Assembly (NCBI RefSeq): GCF_030674635.1
Contig: NZ_CP089978.1
Span: forward strand, 1,240,001 to 1,304,000
DNA length: 64,000 nt
Source of the DNA: Moraxella sp. ZY210820
GTDB lineage: Bacteria > Pseudomonadota > Gammaproteobacteria > Pseudomonadales > Moraxellaceae
Direction: 5' to 3'
Shown: one piece after another, positions 35,242 to 43,416 of the stretch
Layout: each line of letters opens with the position of its first letter
Position numbering within the stretch: position 1 is the stretch's first letter
The notes under the pieces: generated by a model
Told to the model about the DNA's origin: nothing
The model's input: only the letters and a program-made list of their open reading frames with translations
Database searches by the model: none
Translations under genes and position numbers: made by a program

Positions 35242-35939
35242 GATTCATTCTCTTGAATAAGTGGCGAATTAAAAACCTGTTCAAACCATGTTAATAATGC
35301 TTGATAAGAACCGCTATTTCTATCAATTAACTTATCAATATTTTGAGCAAATAGACTAATCGTTCCTAAATGTGGGTGTTTTTGCCATAACAACCAAGTG
35401 CCAATTTTGACTTTTAATTGTTGCGATGGTTTAAATCTTTTATCGGAAATATTCTCAATAATATCATCAACATATTCATAAAATATTTGTTCGTCTTGAT
35501 GAATATTCTCTTTTATCCAATGTTCAATCGACCCGCTGTCTTTATTGTTGGGCATAATCCAAACACCGATATCTGGTCTTTGAACTTTTTCTAATTGGTA
35601 GGTTGCAATATTGGAATTTGGTGATAATAGATAATCATATTCAGCCAATTTATTGGCGATTCTTTGATGTGTTTTTGCAAACCCTTGACCATCTTTTTCA
35701 AAATCAGCATCTACAATAACACCCAATCTCTCTATGCGTTTATGTTGAATTTGCAATAATAAATCATCCAAAGCTTCATCAATAACACCGCCTTTGTTAT
35801 TATGAAAACCAAAATCAATATCTGTGGGACTAAGAATATCAATATTTTTGATATTATCAATATTTATTTTGTGGTATTTACAAAATAATTCAAAGAAATT
35901 AACATCTGTTTTGCCTTCTACCAATAAAAACTTGCTCAT
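35238..35939 (-). CDS. TOPRIM-like nuclease partner (DUF3226-like)
   Basis: This 233-aa protein starts SKFLLVEGKTDVNFF, with the TOPRIM glutamate in VEGKTD. The acidic D-x-D of the fold follows in GVIVDADFEKDG. Similar proteins (DUF3226/OLD TOPRIM type) are paired with AAA ATPases. The order of E, then D-x-D, and the HWIKENIH region are consistent with a metal-dependent phosphotransfer or nuclease site. It overlaps the upstream ATPase gene by 4 nt and the downstream exported-protein gene by 4 nt. I infer a two-component ATPase-TOPRIM defence module. Confidence 0.7.
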   Translation of the reverse strand: MSKFLLVEGKTDVNFFELFCKYHKINIDNIKNIDILSPTDIDFGFHNNKGGVIDEALDDLLLQIQHKRIERLGVIVDADFEKDGQGFAKTHQRIANKLAEYDYLLSPNSNIATYQLEKVQRPDIGVWIMPNNKDSGSIEHWIKENIHQDEQIFYEYVDDIIENISDKRFKPSQQLKVKIGTWLLWQKHPHLGTISLFAQNIDKLIDRNSGSYQALLTWFEQVFNSPLIQENES

Positions 35940-36991
35940 CGCACATCAACCCCCAAATTTAATAGGCGTTGTAATTGATTTTCATCAACCACATTGGCAA
36001 CAATTTGACTGGTACCGTCTTTATAATGCTCTTTGGTCATTTGAATTAACATACCGTCAATATCAGTTTTTACTTGTGAAATCTTAGAAAATGCTCGGAT
36101 GCAGTCATTGCTATGGGTTGTGGCAAAAACTTGCACATTAAACCGCTCGGCAAGTTCAAATAACAAGCCCCATACTTTTTCTTGCACTTTATAATGCAAA
36201 CCGTTATCAAATTCATCAATCAATAACAGTCCATCTTTGGCTTGGTGGAGATTTAAAATCAGTTGTAAAATGCGTTTCATTCCATCGCCCATACTATATA
36301 AAGGAATGGGTTTTTCACTATTTTTTAACCCAACCATAGGTATTCTATTGTCATTAAAAAGTTGATTGATAAAAGCCAGTTTTTCAATATCAGGTTCAAT
36401 GATTTGTAAACTTTTAATCACTTCATTTTCATAAGGAGTTAAAATAATTTTATCCCAATACGCAGATAATTCTTGAATATCAACAAATTGAGTTGGAATA
36501 TATTTTGACAAATAAATATGTTTACCTTTTTTCAATGTCCTATATTTTTCTTTGTATTCCAATTTTGATGGAATAGAGTGGCTAATTTCAAATAAACCCA
36601 AATTAAATGGATTTTTAACATCAATCGCAGTTGTTTTATGATTATAAGTCATTTCAAAAAATGATTGGTTTATTTCTCCAATCATAATATTTTCATTATT
36701 ATCTTTTGGATATTTTCTCTGATAAAAAAAATCAGAAAATGGTGATAATTCTCTGTCATAGTTATTATTTTTTATATCATTATACTGCTCTGATAGGGTT
36801 TCTTCGTGATGAGACCTAGCAATATTATCCAAAACATACGGATTTCCACCACTGGCATAAATCCTTAACGCCTCCAAAACCGAACTTTTTCCCGCATTAT
36901 TTTCACCAACAATCAAATTGACTCGCCCTAGAGTAGGGATTTTGACATCTTTTAAACCACGAAAATTTTGTATTTGCAAAGATTTTAGCAT
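35936..36991 (-). CDS. AAA family ATPase (OLD/ABC-type)
   Basis: This 351-aa ATPase begins MLKSLQIQNFRGLKD, then has Walker A GENNAGKSS (from about residue 29). A long helical insertion of over 200 residues leads to the signature-like YSMGDGMKRILQLIL, Walker B LLIDEFDNGLH and the H-loop ATTHS. This is the SMC/ABC-like AAA_15/AAA_21 arrangement used by OLD, Gabija and PARIS ATPases. Its partner TOPRIM gene overlaps it by 4 nt. It is the promoter-proximal gene of the three. Confidence 0.82.
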   Translation of the reverse strand: MLKSLQIQNFRGLKDVKIPTLGRVNLIVGENNAGKSSVLEALRIYASGGNPYVLDNIARSHHEETLSEQYNDIKNNNYDRELSPFSDFFYQRKYPKDNNENIMIGEINQSFFEMTYNHKTTAIDVKNPFNLGLFEISHSIPSKLEYKEKYRTLKKGKHIYLSKYIPTQFVDIQELSAYWDKIILTPYENEVIKSLQIIEPDIEKLAFINQLFNDNRIPMVGLKNSEKPIPLYSMGDGMKRILQLILNLHQAKDGLLLIDEFDNGLHYKVQEKVWGLLFELAERFNVQVFATTHSNDCIRAFSKISQVKTDIDGMLIQMTKEHYKDGTSQIVANVVDENQLQRLLNLGVDVR

Positions 36992-37060
36992 AATAGACCT
37001 ATATTTTATGGGATTAATTTCATCATTATAACTTTATTCATATCATATTGATATATCAAA

Positions 37061-37537
37061 TTACAACACCTTTTCTATATCTTTTACAATCTCTTCAGGC
37101 TTTGTCGTAGGTGCATAACGTTTCAACACTTCCCCATTCCGTCCCACTAAAAACTTGGTAAAATTCCATTTAATCATTTCACTACCGAGTAAACCTTTGG
37201 CATGATTTTTCAAATAGTTAAATAATGGGTGTGCTTGTTCGCCATTCACTTCAATTTTAGCAAACATCGGAAAAGTAACACCATAATTGAGTTGACAAAA
37301 TTCGCCAATTTCCGCATTACTCGCTGGATCTTGTCCACCAAATTGATTACACGGAAAACCCAACACGCTAAAACCCTGTGCTTGATATTGTTGATAAATT
37401 TTTTCCAAACCCTCAAATTGTGGCGTAAATCCACATTTACTCGCAGTATTAACAATCAATAAAACTTGCCCTTGATAATCAGCTAAAGATTGCATTTCAC
37501 CCGTCAAACGCTGTGCCTGAAATTGATAAATGGTCAT
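37061..37537 (-). CDS. Glutathione peroxidase family protein
   Basis: This 158-aa peroxidase reduces hydroperoxides with thiols. The catalytic cysteine is in [11 protein letters not shown], where selenoproteins have selenocysteine. The Gln-Trp partners are in [11 protein letters not shown] and KWNFTKFLV. The Cys in FPCNQ and the short length fit the BtuE-type, probably thioredoxin-linked. It directly abuts msrB (no gap), so the two oxidative-repair genes form one operon. Confidence 0.92.
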   Translation of the reverse strand: MTIYQFQAQRLTGEMQSLADYQGQVLLIVNTASKCGFTPQFEGLEKIYQQYQAQGFSVLGFPCNQFGGQDPASNAEIGEFCQLNYGVTFPMFAKIEVNGEQAHPLFNYLKNHAKGLLGSEMIKWNFTKFLVGRNGEVLKRYAPTTKPEEIVKDIEKVL

Positions 37538-37945
37538 TTAAACTTCCTCATCTGCCTGAAAAATTAATGATACTGAATTAATACAATAACGTAATCCTGT
37601 TGGCATATGTGGAGCATCATCAAACATATGACCTAAATGAGCATCACACCGTGTACACAGTGTTTCAATACGATGCATACCATGACTAAAATCATCAACT
37701 TCTGTTACACATTCATCATCAATCGGTTGATAAAAACTCGCCCAACCACAATGACTAATAAATTTATGGGTAGATGAAAATAAAGGTTGCTGACAACAAC
37801 AACATACATAAATGCCTTTCTGCAAGCTATCCCAATATTGCCCTGTGTAAGGACGTTCCGTACCATGCAGACGAGTAACATAATATTGCTCATCTGATAG
37901 CTGATTTTGCCATTCAGACAAAGTTTTATTGACTTTTTCCATCAT
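37538..37945 (-). CDS. msrB: Peptide-methionine (R)-S-oxide reductase
   Basis: MsrB (135 aa) repairs R-methionine sulfoxide. The zinc ligands are in GIYVCCCCQQPLF and CTRCDAHLGH. The catalytic Cys is in LRYCINSVSL and the substrate-binding HCGWASFYQP is intact. The first zinc pair reads CCCC rather than the usual CxxC with non-cysteine middle residues, a small oddity. It lies upstream of, and adjoins, the glutathione peroxidase gene. Confidence 0.95.
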   Translation of the reverse strand: MMEKVNKTLSEWQNQLSDEQYYVTRLHGTERPYTGQYWDSLQKGIYVCCCCQQPLFSSTHKFISHCGWASFYQPIDDECVTEVDDFSHGMHRIETLCTRCDAHLGHMFDDAPHMPTGLRYCINSVSLIFQADEEV

Positions 37946-38142
37946 TCAAATGACTCAGTACTAATGAATTTTTCACTTTTAGCATTTATAGTATCACATC
38001 TAGGTCATGATGTGTATTTTTTATATGTAGTTCCACATTTTACCTAAAGTTTGATGGATAATTTAGATATACATCTCATCATAAATTTAAATATGTTATG
38101 ATATTTGTATCACATTTATAATTGTATTTACAGGAGCTTATT

Positions 38143-39366
38143 ATGCCATCTACACCACGCCAACTTAAAAAATCGTCTAAACTTGAACACGTTTGCTATG
38201 ATATTCGTGGACCTGTCATGAAAGCTGCAATGGCGATGGAAGAACAAGGACATAAAATTATTAAACTCAATATTGGTAATCCTGCACCCTTTGGTTTTGA
38301 AGCACCACAAGAAATTGTTACAGATATGATGTTAAACCTGCCAAATGCTGCAGGTTATACCGATTCTAAAGGTATATTCCCTGCTCGTAAAGCGATTTGT
38401 CAATATTATCAACAAAAAGGTATTTTAGATTTACACGTTAATGATGTTTATATCGGTAATGGCGTGTCTGAACTCATCATGATGTCTATGCAAGGATTAC
38501 TAGACAATGGCGATGAAATGCTTGTGCCAATGCCAGATTATCCGCTATGGACAGCTGCCGTTAATTTATCAGGCGGAACCGCAATTCACTATAAATGTGA
38601 TGAAGAAAATAACTGGTATCCCGATATTGCAGATATGGAAAGTAAAATCACGGCGAATACTCGTGGTATCGTCATTATCAATCCAAATAACCCAACAGGT
38701 GCGGTTTATCCACGTCATATTTTACAACAAATTGTTGATTTAGCTCGTAAATATGATTTAGTATTATTTGCTGATGAAATTTATGACCGTATTATTTATG
38801 ACGATGCAGAACACATTGCTGTTGCTTCTTTAGCCAAAGATGTATTGTGTATTTCGTTTAATGGACTTTCAAAATCACACCGTATTGCAGGTTATCGTGC
38901 AGGTTGGATGGCAATTACGGGTGATAAATCCCGTGCAACGGATTATATCGAAGGTTTAGATATGCTTGCTTCTATGCGTTTGTGTGCCAATCATCCATCA
39001 CAATATGCAATTCAGACTTCATTAGGTGGTTATCAATCAATTAATGATTTGATTAAACCAAATGGACGTTTATATGAACAGCGTAATATTGCTTGGCAAA
39101 TGCTGAATGAAATTCCAGGGGTAAGTTGCGTTAAACCTGAAGGGGCGATGTATTGTTTCCCACGCTTAGACCCAAATGTTTATCCAATTGACGATGATGA
39201 AAAGCTCATGCTTGACTTTTTACAAGCTGAAAAAGTGCTTTTAGTTCAAGGGACTGGGTTTAACTGGCCAACGCCTGACCATTTTCGTGTAGTGTTTTTA
39301 CCTGCACCGATTGAATTGCGTGAAGCGTTAAATCGTTTAGGTCGTTTCTTGGCGAAGTTGCGTTAA
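38143..39366 (+). CDS. alaA: Alanine aminotransferase AlaA-type
   Basis: This 407-aa fold-type I PLP enzyme makes alanine from pyruvate and glutamate. It reads SSKLEHVCYDIRGPV near the start, then NIGNPAPFGFEAP, INPNNPTGAVYP and the PLP lysine in SFNGLSKSHRIAGYRAGWM. It ends with PDHFRVVFLPA. The open frame extends to a TTG at 38122, and I chose ATG 38143, which has CAGGAG at 38131-38136. It is monocistronic with a strong terminator. Confidence 0.92.
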   Translation: MPSTPRQLKKSSKLEHVCYDIRGPVMKAAMAMEEQGHKIIKLNIGNPAPFGFEAPQEIVTDMMLNLPNAAGYTDSKGIFPARKAICQYYQQKGILDLHVNDVYIGNGVSELIMMSMQGLLDNGDEMLVPMPDYPLWTAAVNLSGGTAIHYKCDEENNWYPDIADMESKITANTRGIVIINPNNPTGAVYPRHILQQIVDLARKYDLVLFADEIYDRIIYDDAEHIAVASLAKDVLCISFNGLSKSHRIAGYRAGWMAITGDKSRATDYIEGLDMLASMRLCANHPSQYAIQTSLGGYQSINDLIKPNGRLYEQRNIAWQMLNEIPGVSCVKPEGAMYCFPRLDPNVYPIDDDEKLMLDFLQAEKVLLVQGTGFNWPTPDHFRVVFLPAPIELREALNRLGRFLAKLR

Positions 39367-39384
39367 GAGTTAGATCTTAATTAT

Positions 39385-39416
39385 AAAAATACCCCTAATA
39401 TTTAGGGGTGTTTTTA
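39385..39416. terminator. Intrinsic terminator after alaA
   Basis: A perfect stem, ACCCCTAA (39391-39398) with TTAGGGGT (39402-39409), has flanking A and T runs. It separates alaA from the convergent restriction-like operon. Confidence 0.88.
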
Positions 39417-39448
39417 CTTTCAATTTGTAGGATAATTCTTAATTGCTC

Positions 39449-40483
39449 TTATCCAACCCAAATAGCTTTCCAACCATTTTCCTGCCTTTTATGGTCATAA
39501 GCTTCTATTGCTATACACTCTACTTGATGTACAATATTTGGTTCATATTCCCGAACCAACTCAAGAGAGGTATATACACCACCAACATTTGTCCTCATAA
39601 TGGCAAATTTGGAATTTTCATAAAATTTTAAAGTTCCACTTAATCTCATTAGTTGAAAAGGTAATTCATCAATATCGATAATCTCATAGTCATCTACATA
39701 AAACTTATTATCATTGAAGTATCCGAATGCCTTAATAGGAGTACCAATTGCATACTCTATTATTTTAGGAAAGTCTTTATGAGGTATAGGAAAATTAGAT
39801 ACTTTATTATTGGGAGAATCACAAATAAAGCTCAAACCTCGCTCTTTATTTATATTGCTAATGCAGCCAATTCTTTCGATATATTCTCTCTGTATTTTTA
39901 TTTTAGCATCCGCTTGTTTTCCAGAGAAGAATTTTGATACATCAACTTTGTCTAAAATAGTAGTATCTTGATTATTATCCACTAAAATTTTATCTTGAAC
40001 TTCTTGTTTATTTACTTGTATTTCTTTATGGCTATTTTGACCATCTTTAATATTTTGTTTATTCAACTCATTATGATTGAGTTCATAAACAAAATCAAAA
40101 AACTCTTTTATATCAAAATAAATAAAATACGCTAATTCTACGCCACCAAGTTTTATGGTGGTGATTTTTCTATTTGTATTTGGGCAAATACCAGTACATA
40201 ATCTTTCATCTAATGTAACACAAACTTTTTTCTTAAAGGATACACTATTAGACTCTTTAATAATATCTCCTAAAAAATTGAGATAAAATTCAGGAAAAAT
40301 ACTTTCCTTTCTTTTTGATTTGTCAAAGTCTAATAAAGATAAATGCTTTTCAAAAGCAATGATTTCATAATCATTACTTCCAATAATCTTCTGAATAATT
40401 GGATGAGCAATATTATCACAAAAATCTTGATAAAGATTACCCTGTAACCCAAATACAAAATTACTTTGAAAAATTTCAGCCAT
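39449..40483 (-). CDS. Third protein of the McrB/LlaJI-like operon, OB/cold-shock-like
   Basis: I do not recognise the whole 344-aa protein. Residues 1-135 form an unknown alpha/beta region, and 140-190 are a polar K/Q/N-rich linker. Two similar modules follow. At 206-270, GCISNINKERGLSFI leads to FPIPHKDFP. At 281-343, SGTLKFYENSKFAIM leads to VYTSLELV. Both recall cold-shock/OB folds (G-x-I/L, then aromatic-rich strands). It overlaps the nuclease gene by 8 nt and is last in the operon. A nucleic-acid-binding specificity or sensor role is inference, suggested because the McrB-like partner has no N-terminal recognition domain. Confidence 0.55.
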   Translation of the reverse strand: MAEIFQSNFVFGLQGNLYQDFCDNIAHPIIQKIIGSNDYEIIAFEKHLSLLDFDKSKRKESIFPEFYLNFLGDIIKESNSVSFKKKVCVTLDERLCTGICPNTNRKITTIKLGGVELAYFIYFDIKEFFDFVYELNHNELNKQNIKDGQNSHKEIQVNKQEVQDKILVDNNQDTTILDKVDVSKFFSGKQADAKIKIQREYIERIGCISNINKERGLSFICDSPNNKVSNFPIPHKDFPKIIEYAIGTPIKAFGYFNDNKFYVDDYEIIDIDELPFQLMRLSGTLKFYENSKFAIMRTNVGGVYTSLELVREYEPNIVHQVECIAIEAYDHKRQENGWKAIWVG

Positions 40484-42185
40484 TTAAATATATCTCTTGA
40501 ATCTTCAGAAAATTCATTTTAACCAGGCTAATGTTACAGTCTAAAACTTTGCCATCAACAACTATATCATCAGCATTTATATCATAAAAAGGAATACCAA
40601 ATTGGTTATTGATTGGTTTATCAATTATTTGTGATAAACAAAAATCATAAGCCAAAGACTTGATAATACTTGCATTAACTCTATTATCACTTCTATAATC
40701 TTTATTCTCAAAAATATTGTGAGAATAATATTTCCAATCAATAATAAATGTGATTTCTTGTTGTTGATTTCCTTTCCATCTACCTAAAACATCTTGATAC
40801 ACTTCATCATATGCATCTTTTGGAATATTCTTTAAACTAAACATATATTTACCATTCGGTATATATTGATAGCCTTTCAATGACCCCTGAATAATGCCTT
40901 TTGTACGATAAAGATTGGAAAATTTTTCTACAAATAACTTAAAAATAACTTCTGAAACCTCAAGAATATTTGAATTATTGATTTCTGATGCACTTTTGTT
41001 CAAAGAAATATCTACATTTAGGCGATTTGAACCGAAAGAAATCATGGATTTTACGGGCATTCGTTTAATTGATAAGATTTTTCTAGCAATCGCTATATTT
41101 AATGGGTTTTCATTAAATTGATTATTCAAAATTAGCTTTGTGATAATATCTGGTCTAATCCAACGTTTTAATCCATTAAAATCAAGATAAAATGGATTAT
41201 TTGGAATAAGATTTTTGTCAATCCATACATAATCTTTAGTTAAATTTTGCTTATATTGGTTTAATGGTAAGTTGCTATCGCAATATAGAATACGATATTC
41301 TTTATTATTGGCAATCATATAGTTACACATTTCTTCCCAAATATAACTAAAATTATTGATCCCCCAAAATCCTTGATTACTATCCTTATCAAATTCTAGG
41401 TTACCATATAAGAAATGCTCAACCGCCTCATAAATATCCCAATATTGGTGATTTTTATAGGCAGTCATTTTATGAATATTATCCAAACAATCTTTTAAAA
41501 TACTGATTGTAGATTCAAAAGAGTGTTCAGAGAATAAGCTTTGTTCTTGGCATAGGTATTTATAAGAAAAATTAAACGCAATTTCTTTAATTTGCTCAGA
41601 TAATTCTTTCTCCAATTCACTTGCCAACTCTTTATAGATATAGCAAAATAATTCAATCAATTCAGATGGTACACCACGCACAATATTACGATAGCCAACC
41701 ATTTGATCGACAAATATAGCATTATTATTTAGATAAATCCCTTTATCTAAATAGTTTTCAATTTTTGAATAATCTACATCTTCAACTAAGCCTAATTCTT
41801 GGATGAGAGATTCAATTTCTAACTCTTGATAAGTTTGAAAGATTTTATCAATCAAATCAATTTTACTATATAAGATTGTTTCATTACCATCCTCATCGGT
41901 GAAAATATATACCCCTTGATTATCCTTAATTTCAGCATTGTCTTTATTATTTGGGCGTTCATCTAGATATTTCTCGCCATTTTTACGAAACTTTTCAAAA
42001 GTACGATACATTGCAAAAAATAACTTTTTAACACTTTCATAATCTTCTTTAAAACTATCAAATCCTTTGGGTAAGGTAAATACCATTTTACCCAAATATT
42101 TATCTTTACGAATGCCAACAAATGAGCCACGAGAACGCTGTGGCTCATTTGGTTGAACAATGGTTAATTCATTGAAATTAAACAT
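40476..42185 (-). CDS. LlaJI/McrC-type restriction nuclease
   Basis: This 569-aa protein is the likely DNA-cutting subunit. After an N-terminal helical region, a PD-(D/E)xK nuclease pattern is visible: WEEM near residue 283, RPDI with Asp346, and IIDWKYY with Asp483 and Lys485. That arrangement resembles LlaJI R2/McrC-type proteins. About 135 residues separate the two acidic elements, which is long and implies an insertion. Its ATG shares one base with the stop of the McrB-like gene. No methyltransferase gene is nearby, so modified-DNA targeting (as in McrBC) fits better than a classical system. That point is inference. Confidence 0.75.
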   Translation of the reverse strand: MFNFNELTIVQPNEPQRSRGSFVGIRKDKYLGKMVFTLPKGFDSFKEDYESVKKLFFAMYRTFEKFRKNGEKYLDERPNNKDNAEIKDNQGVYIFTDEDGNETILYSKIDLIDKIFQTYQELEIESLIQELGLVEDVDYSKIENYLDKGIYLNNNAIFVDQMVGYRNIVRGVPSELIELFCYIYKELASELEKELSEQIKEIAFNFSYKYLCQEQSLFSEHSFESTISILKDCLDNIHKMTAYKNHQYWDIYEAVEHFLYGNLEFDKDSNQGFWGINNFSYIWEEMCNYMIANNKEYRILYCDSNLPLNQYKQNLTKDYVWIDKNLIPNNPFYLDFNGLKRWIRPDIITKLILNNQFNENPLNIAIARKILSIKRMPVKSMISFGSNRLNVDISLNKSASEINNSNILEVSEVIFKLFVEKFSNLYRTKGIIQGSLKGYQYIPNGKYMFSLKNIPKDAYDEVYQDVLGRWKGNQQQEITFIIDWKYYSHNIFENKDYRSDNRVNASIIKSLAYDFCLSQIIDKPINNQFGIPFYDINADDIVVDGKVLDCNISLVKMNFLKIQEIYLNG

Positions 42186-43339
42186 TATCTTTCCTGTATG
42201 GCTTTAACAAATTCCTTGACCTTTATGGCAAAATCACCAAAAGTAACCAATTTATTTTTGTTTTGCTCTACATTATCGTTACCGAAAAGGAGTTTTACTA
42301 AGGGTATTTTATCTCTATTAAAGACGCTATCCCAAATAAAAAACATCAATTTGCTTTGAATGATAGAATATTCAATTTGATTTTGAGAATTGGCTTTAAT
42401 AAAATATCTACCAATTTGCTTATCTTCAATACCACGAATATAGTTATGGTTGGATTTGATAAATTGATTTAATTTATCAATGAAATGATAATACTCTTTA
42501 TTATTAGGGTCATCTTTGTTATTTGAATTGTAGTAAAAAGCATTACCTTGTTCTCTAATTGGATTTGAATTTACATCAATAAATTGCCATTCCCAACGAC
42601 GTTTAAAAGCGGTATCCATATGATAGATAGAACTATCAGAAGTATTCATTGTAGCGATAATATGTAGGTTGGGTGGGATTTTGATTGTTTTATTGACAAC
42701 ATCAAATCCTTCTCTACATTCTCCTTTTCCAAAAATTTCTTCTAATTCTTCATTAATATCCTCTAAGCTTTGGCTGTTTATATTTAGCAAAGATAGAGTT
42801 GCGTGAGTTGTTTCTCCAGTCTTATCATTAGTTGATGTTGTTTCAAAACCAATCATACTAAATAATTTAGCAAACATAACTCCTTGAATGGTAGTATCAT
42901 AACTAGACCAACCATTATCCTTTCTATCTAATAATTGAAATACTGAACCAAAAATTGCTGATGAATTACCACGATTAATTTCATCAATGATAAGAGTAAC
43001 ATTATTTGGTTGTAGTTCTTTACCATTTTCATCAATCTTTTTCCTAATTTTCCGCTCTTTTTTGTTATACTCGTAAGTTTTTAAAATATTTGCATAAGCC
43101 TGTGCCAATGCCTTTAGAAAATGTCCTTCATAAAATCGATACTCAACATTGGATTTTGTGGAAATAGGCAATAATTTCCCCATAAAATCCCCATAAGTGT
43201 ATTCGGGGTGAAATACCGCTTTAATCACATTTTCAGGATTTGCTTTTTCATCAATTTGTAACTCTTTGGGAATGATTTCTGATTTAATCAAATGACTTTT
43301 ACCAGTTCCCGGACTGCCAAAAATAATGCGTTGAATCAT
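42185..43339 (-). CDS. McrB-like AAA+ NTPase of a restriction system
   Basis: This 384-aa protein has Walker A FGSPGTGKSH at the very N-terminus, Walker B TLIIDEINRGN, and the McrB signature MNTSDSSI followed by AFKRRWEW (arginine finger region). McrB proteins are GTP- or ATP-driven motors that activate a McrC nuclease. This one lacks the N-terminal DNA-binding domain of E. coli McrB. I start at ATG 43337-43339, preceded by AGGAAAAG. The frame opens at 43369. It is the first gene of a three-gene operon downstream of valS. Confidence 0.85.
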   Translation of the reverse strand: MIQRIIFGSPGTGKSHLIKSEIIPKELQIDEKANPENVIKAVFHPEYTYGDFMGKLLPISTKSNVEYRFYEGHFLKALAQAYANILKTYEYNKKERKIRKKIDENGKELQPNNVTLIIDEINRGNSSAIFGSVFQLLDRKDNGWSSYDTTIQGVMFAKLFSMIGFETTSTNDKTGETTHATLSLLNINSQSLEDINEELEEIFGKGECREGFDVVNKTIKIPPNLHIIATMNTSDSSIYHMDTAFKRRWEWQFIDVNSNPIREQGNAFYYNSNNKDDPNNKEYYHFIDKLNQFIKSNHNYIRGIEDKQIGRYFIKANSQNQIEYSIIQSKLMFFIWDSVFNRDKIPLVKLLFGNDNVEQNKNKLVTFGDFAIKVKEFVKAIQER

Positions 43340-43370
43340 AACTTTTCCTAATTTTAACAAAATTAACACA

Positions 43371-43400
43371 AGATAGAATTGGTATAAGCCAATTCTATCT
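43371..43400. terminator. Hairpin between valS and the restriction-like operon
   Basis: A perfect 12-bp inverted repeat, AGATAGAATTGG (43371-43382) with CCAATTCTATCT (43389-43400), has a 6-nt loop. No U-run follows on the valS strand, so it may be a weak terminator, an mRNA-stabilising hairpin or an operator for the downstream operon. Confidence 0.5.
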
Positions 43401-43416
43401 ATTGTATCACATTTTT

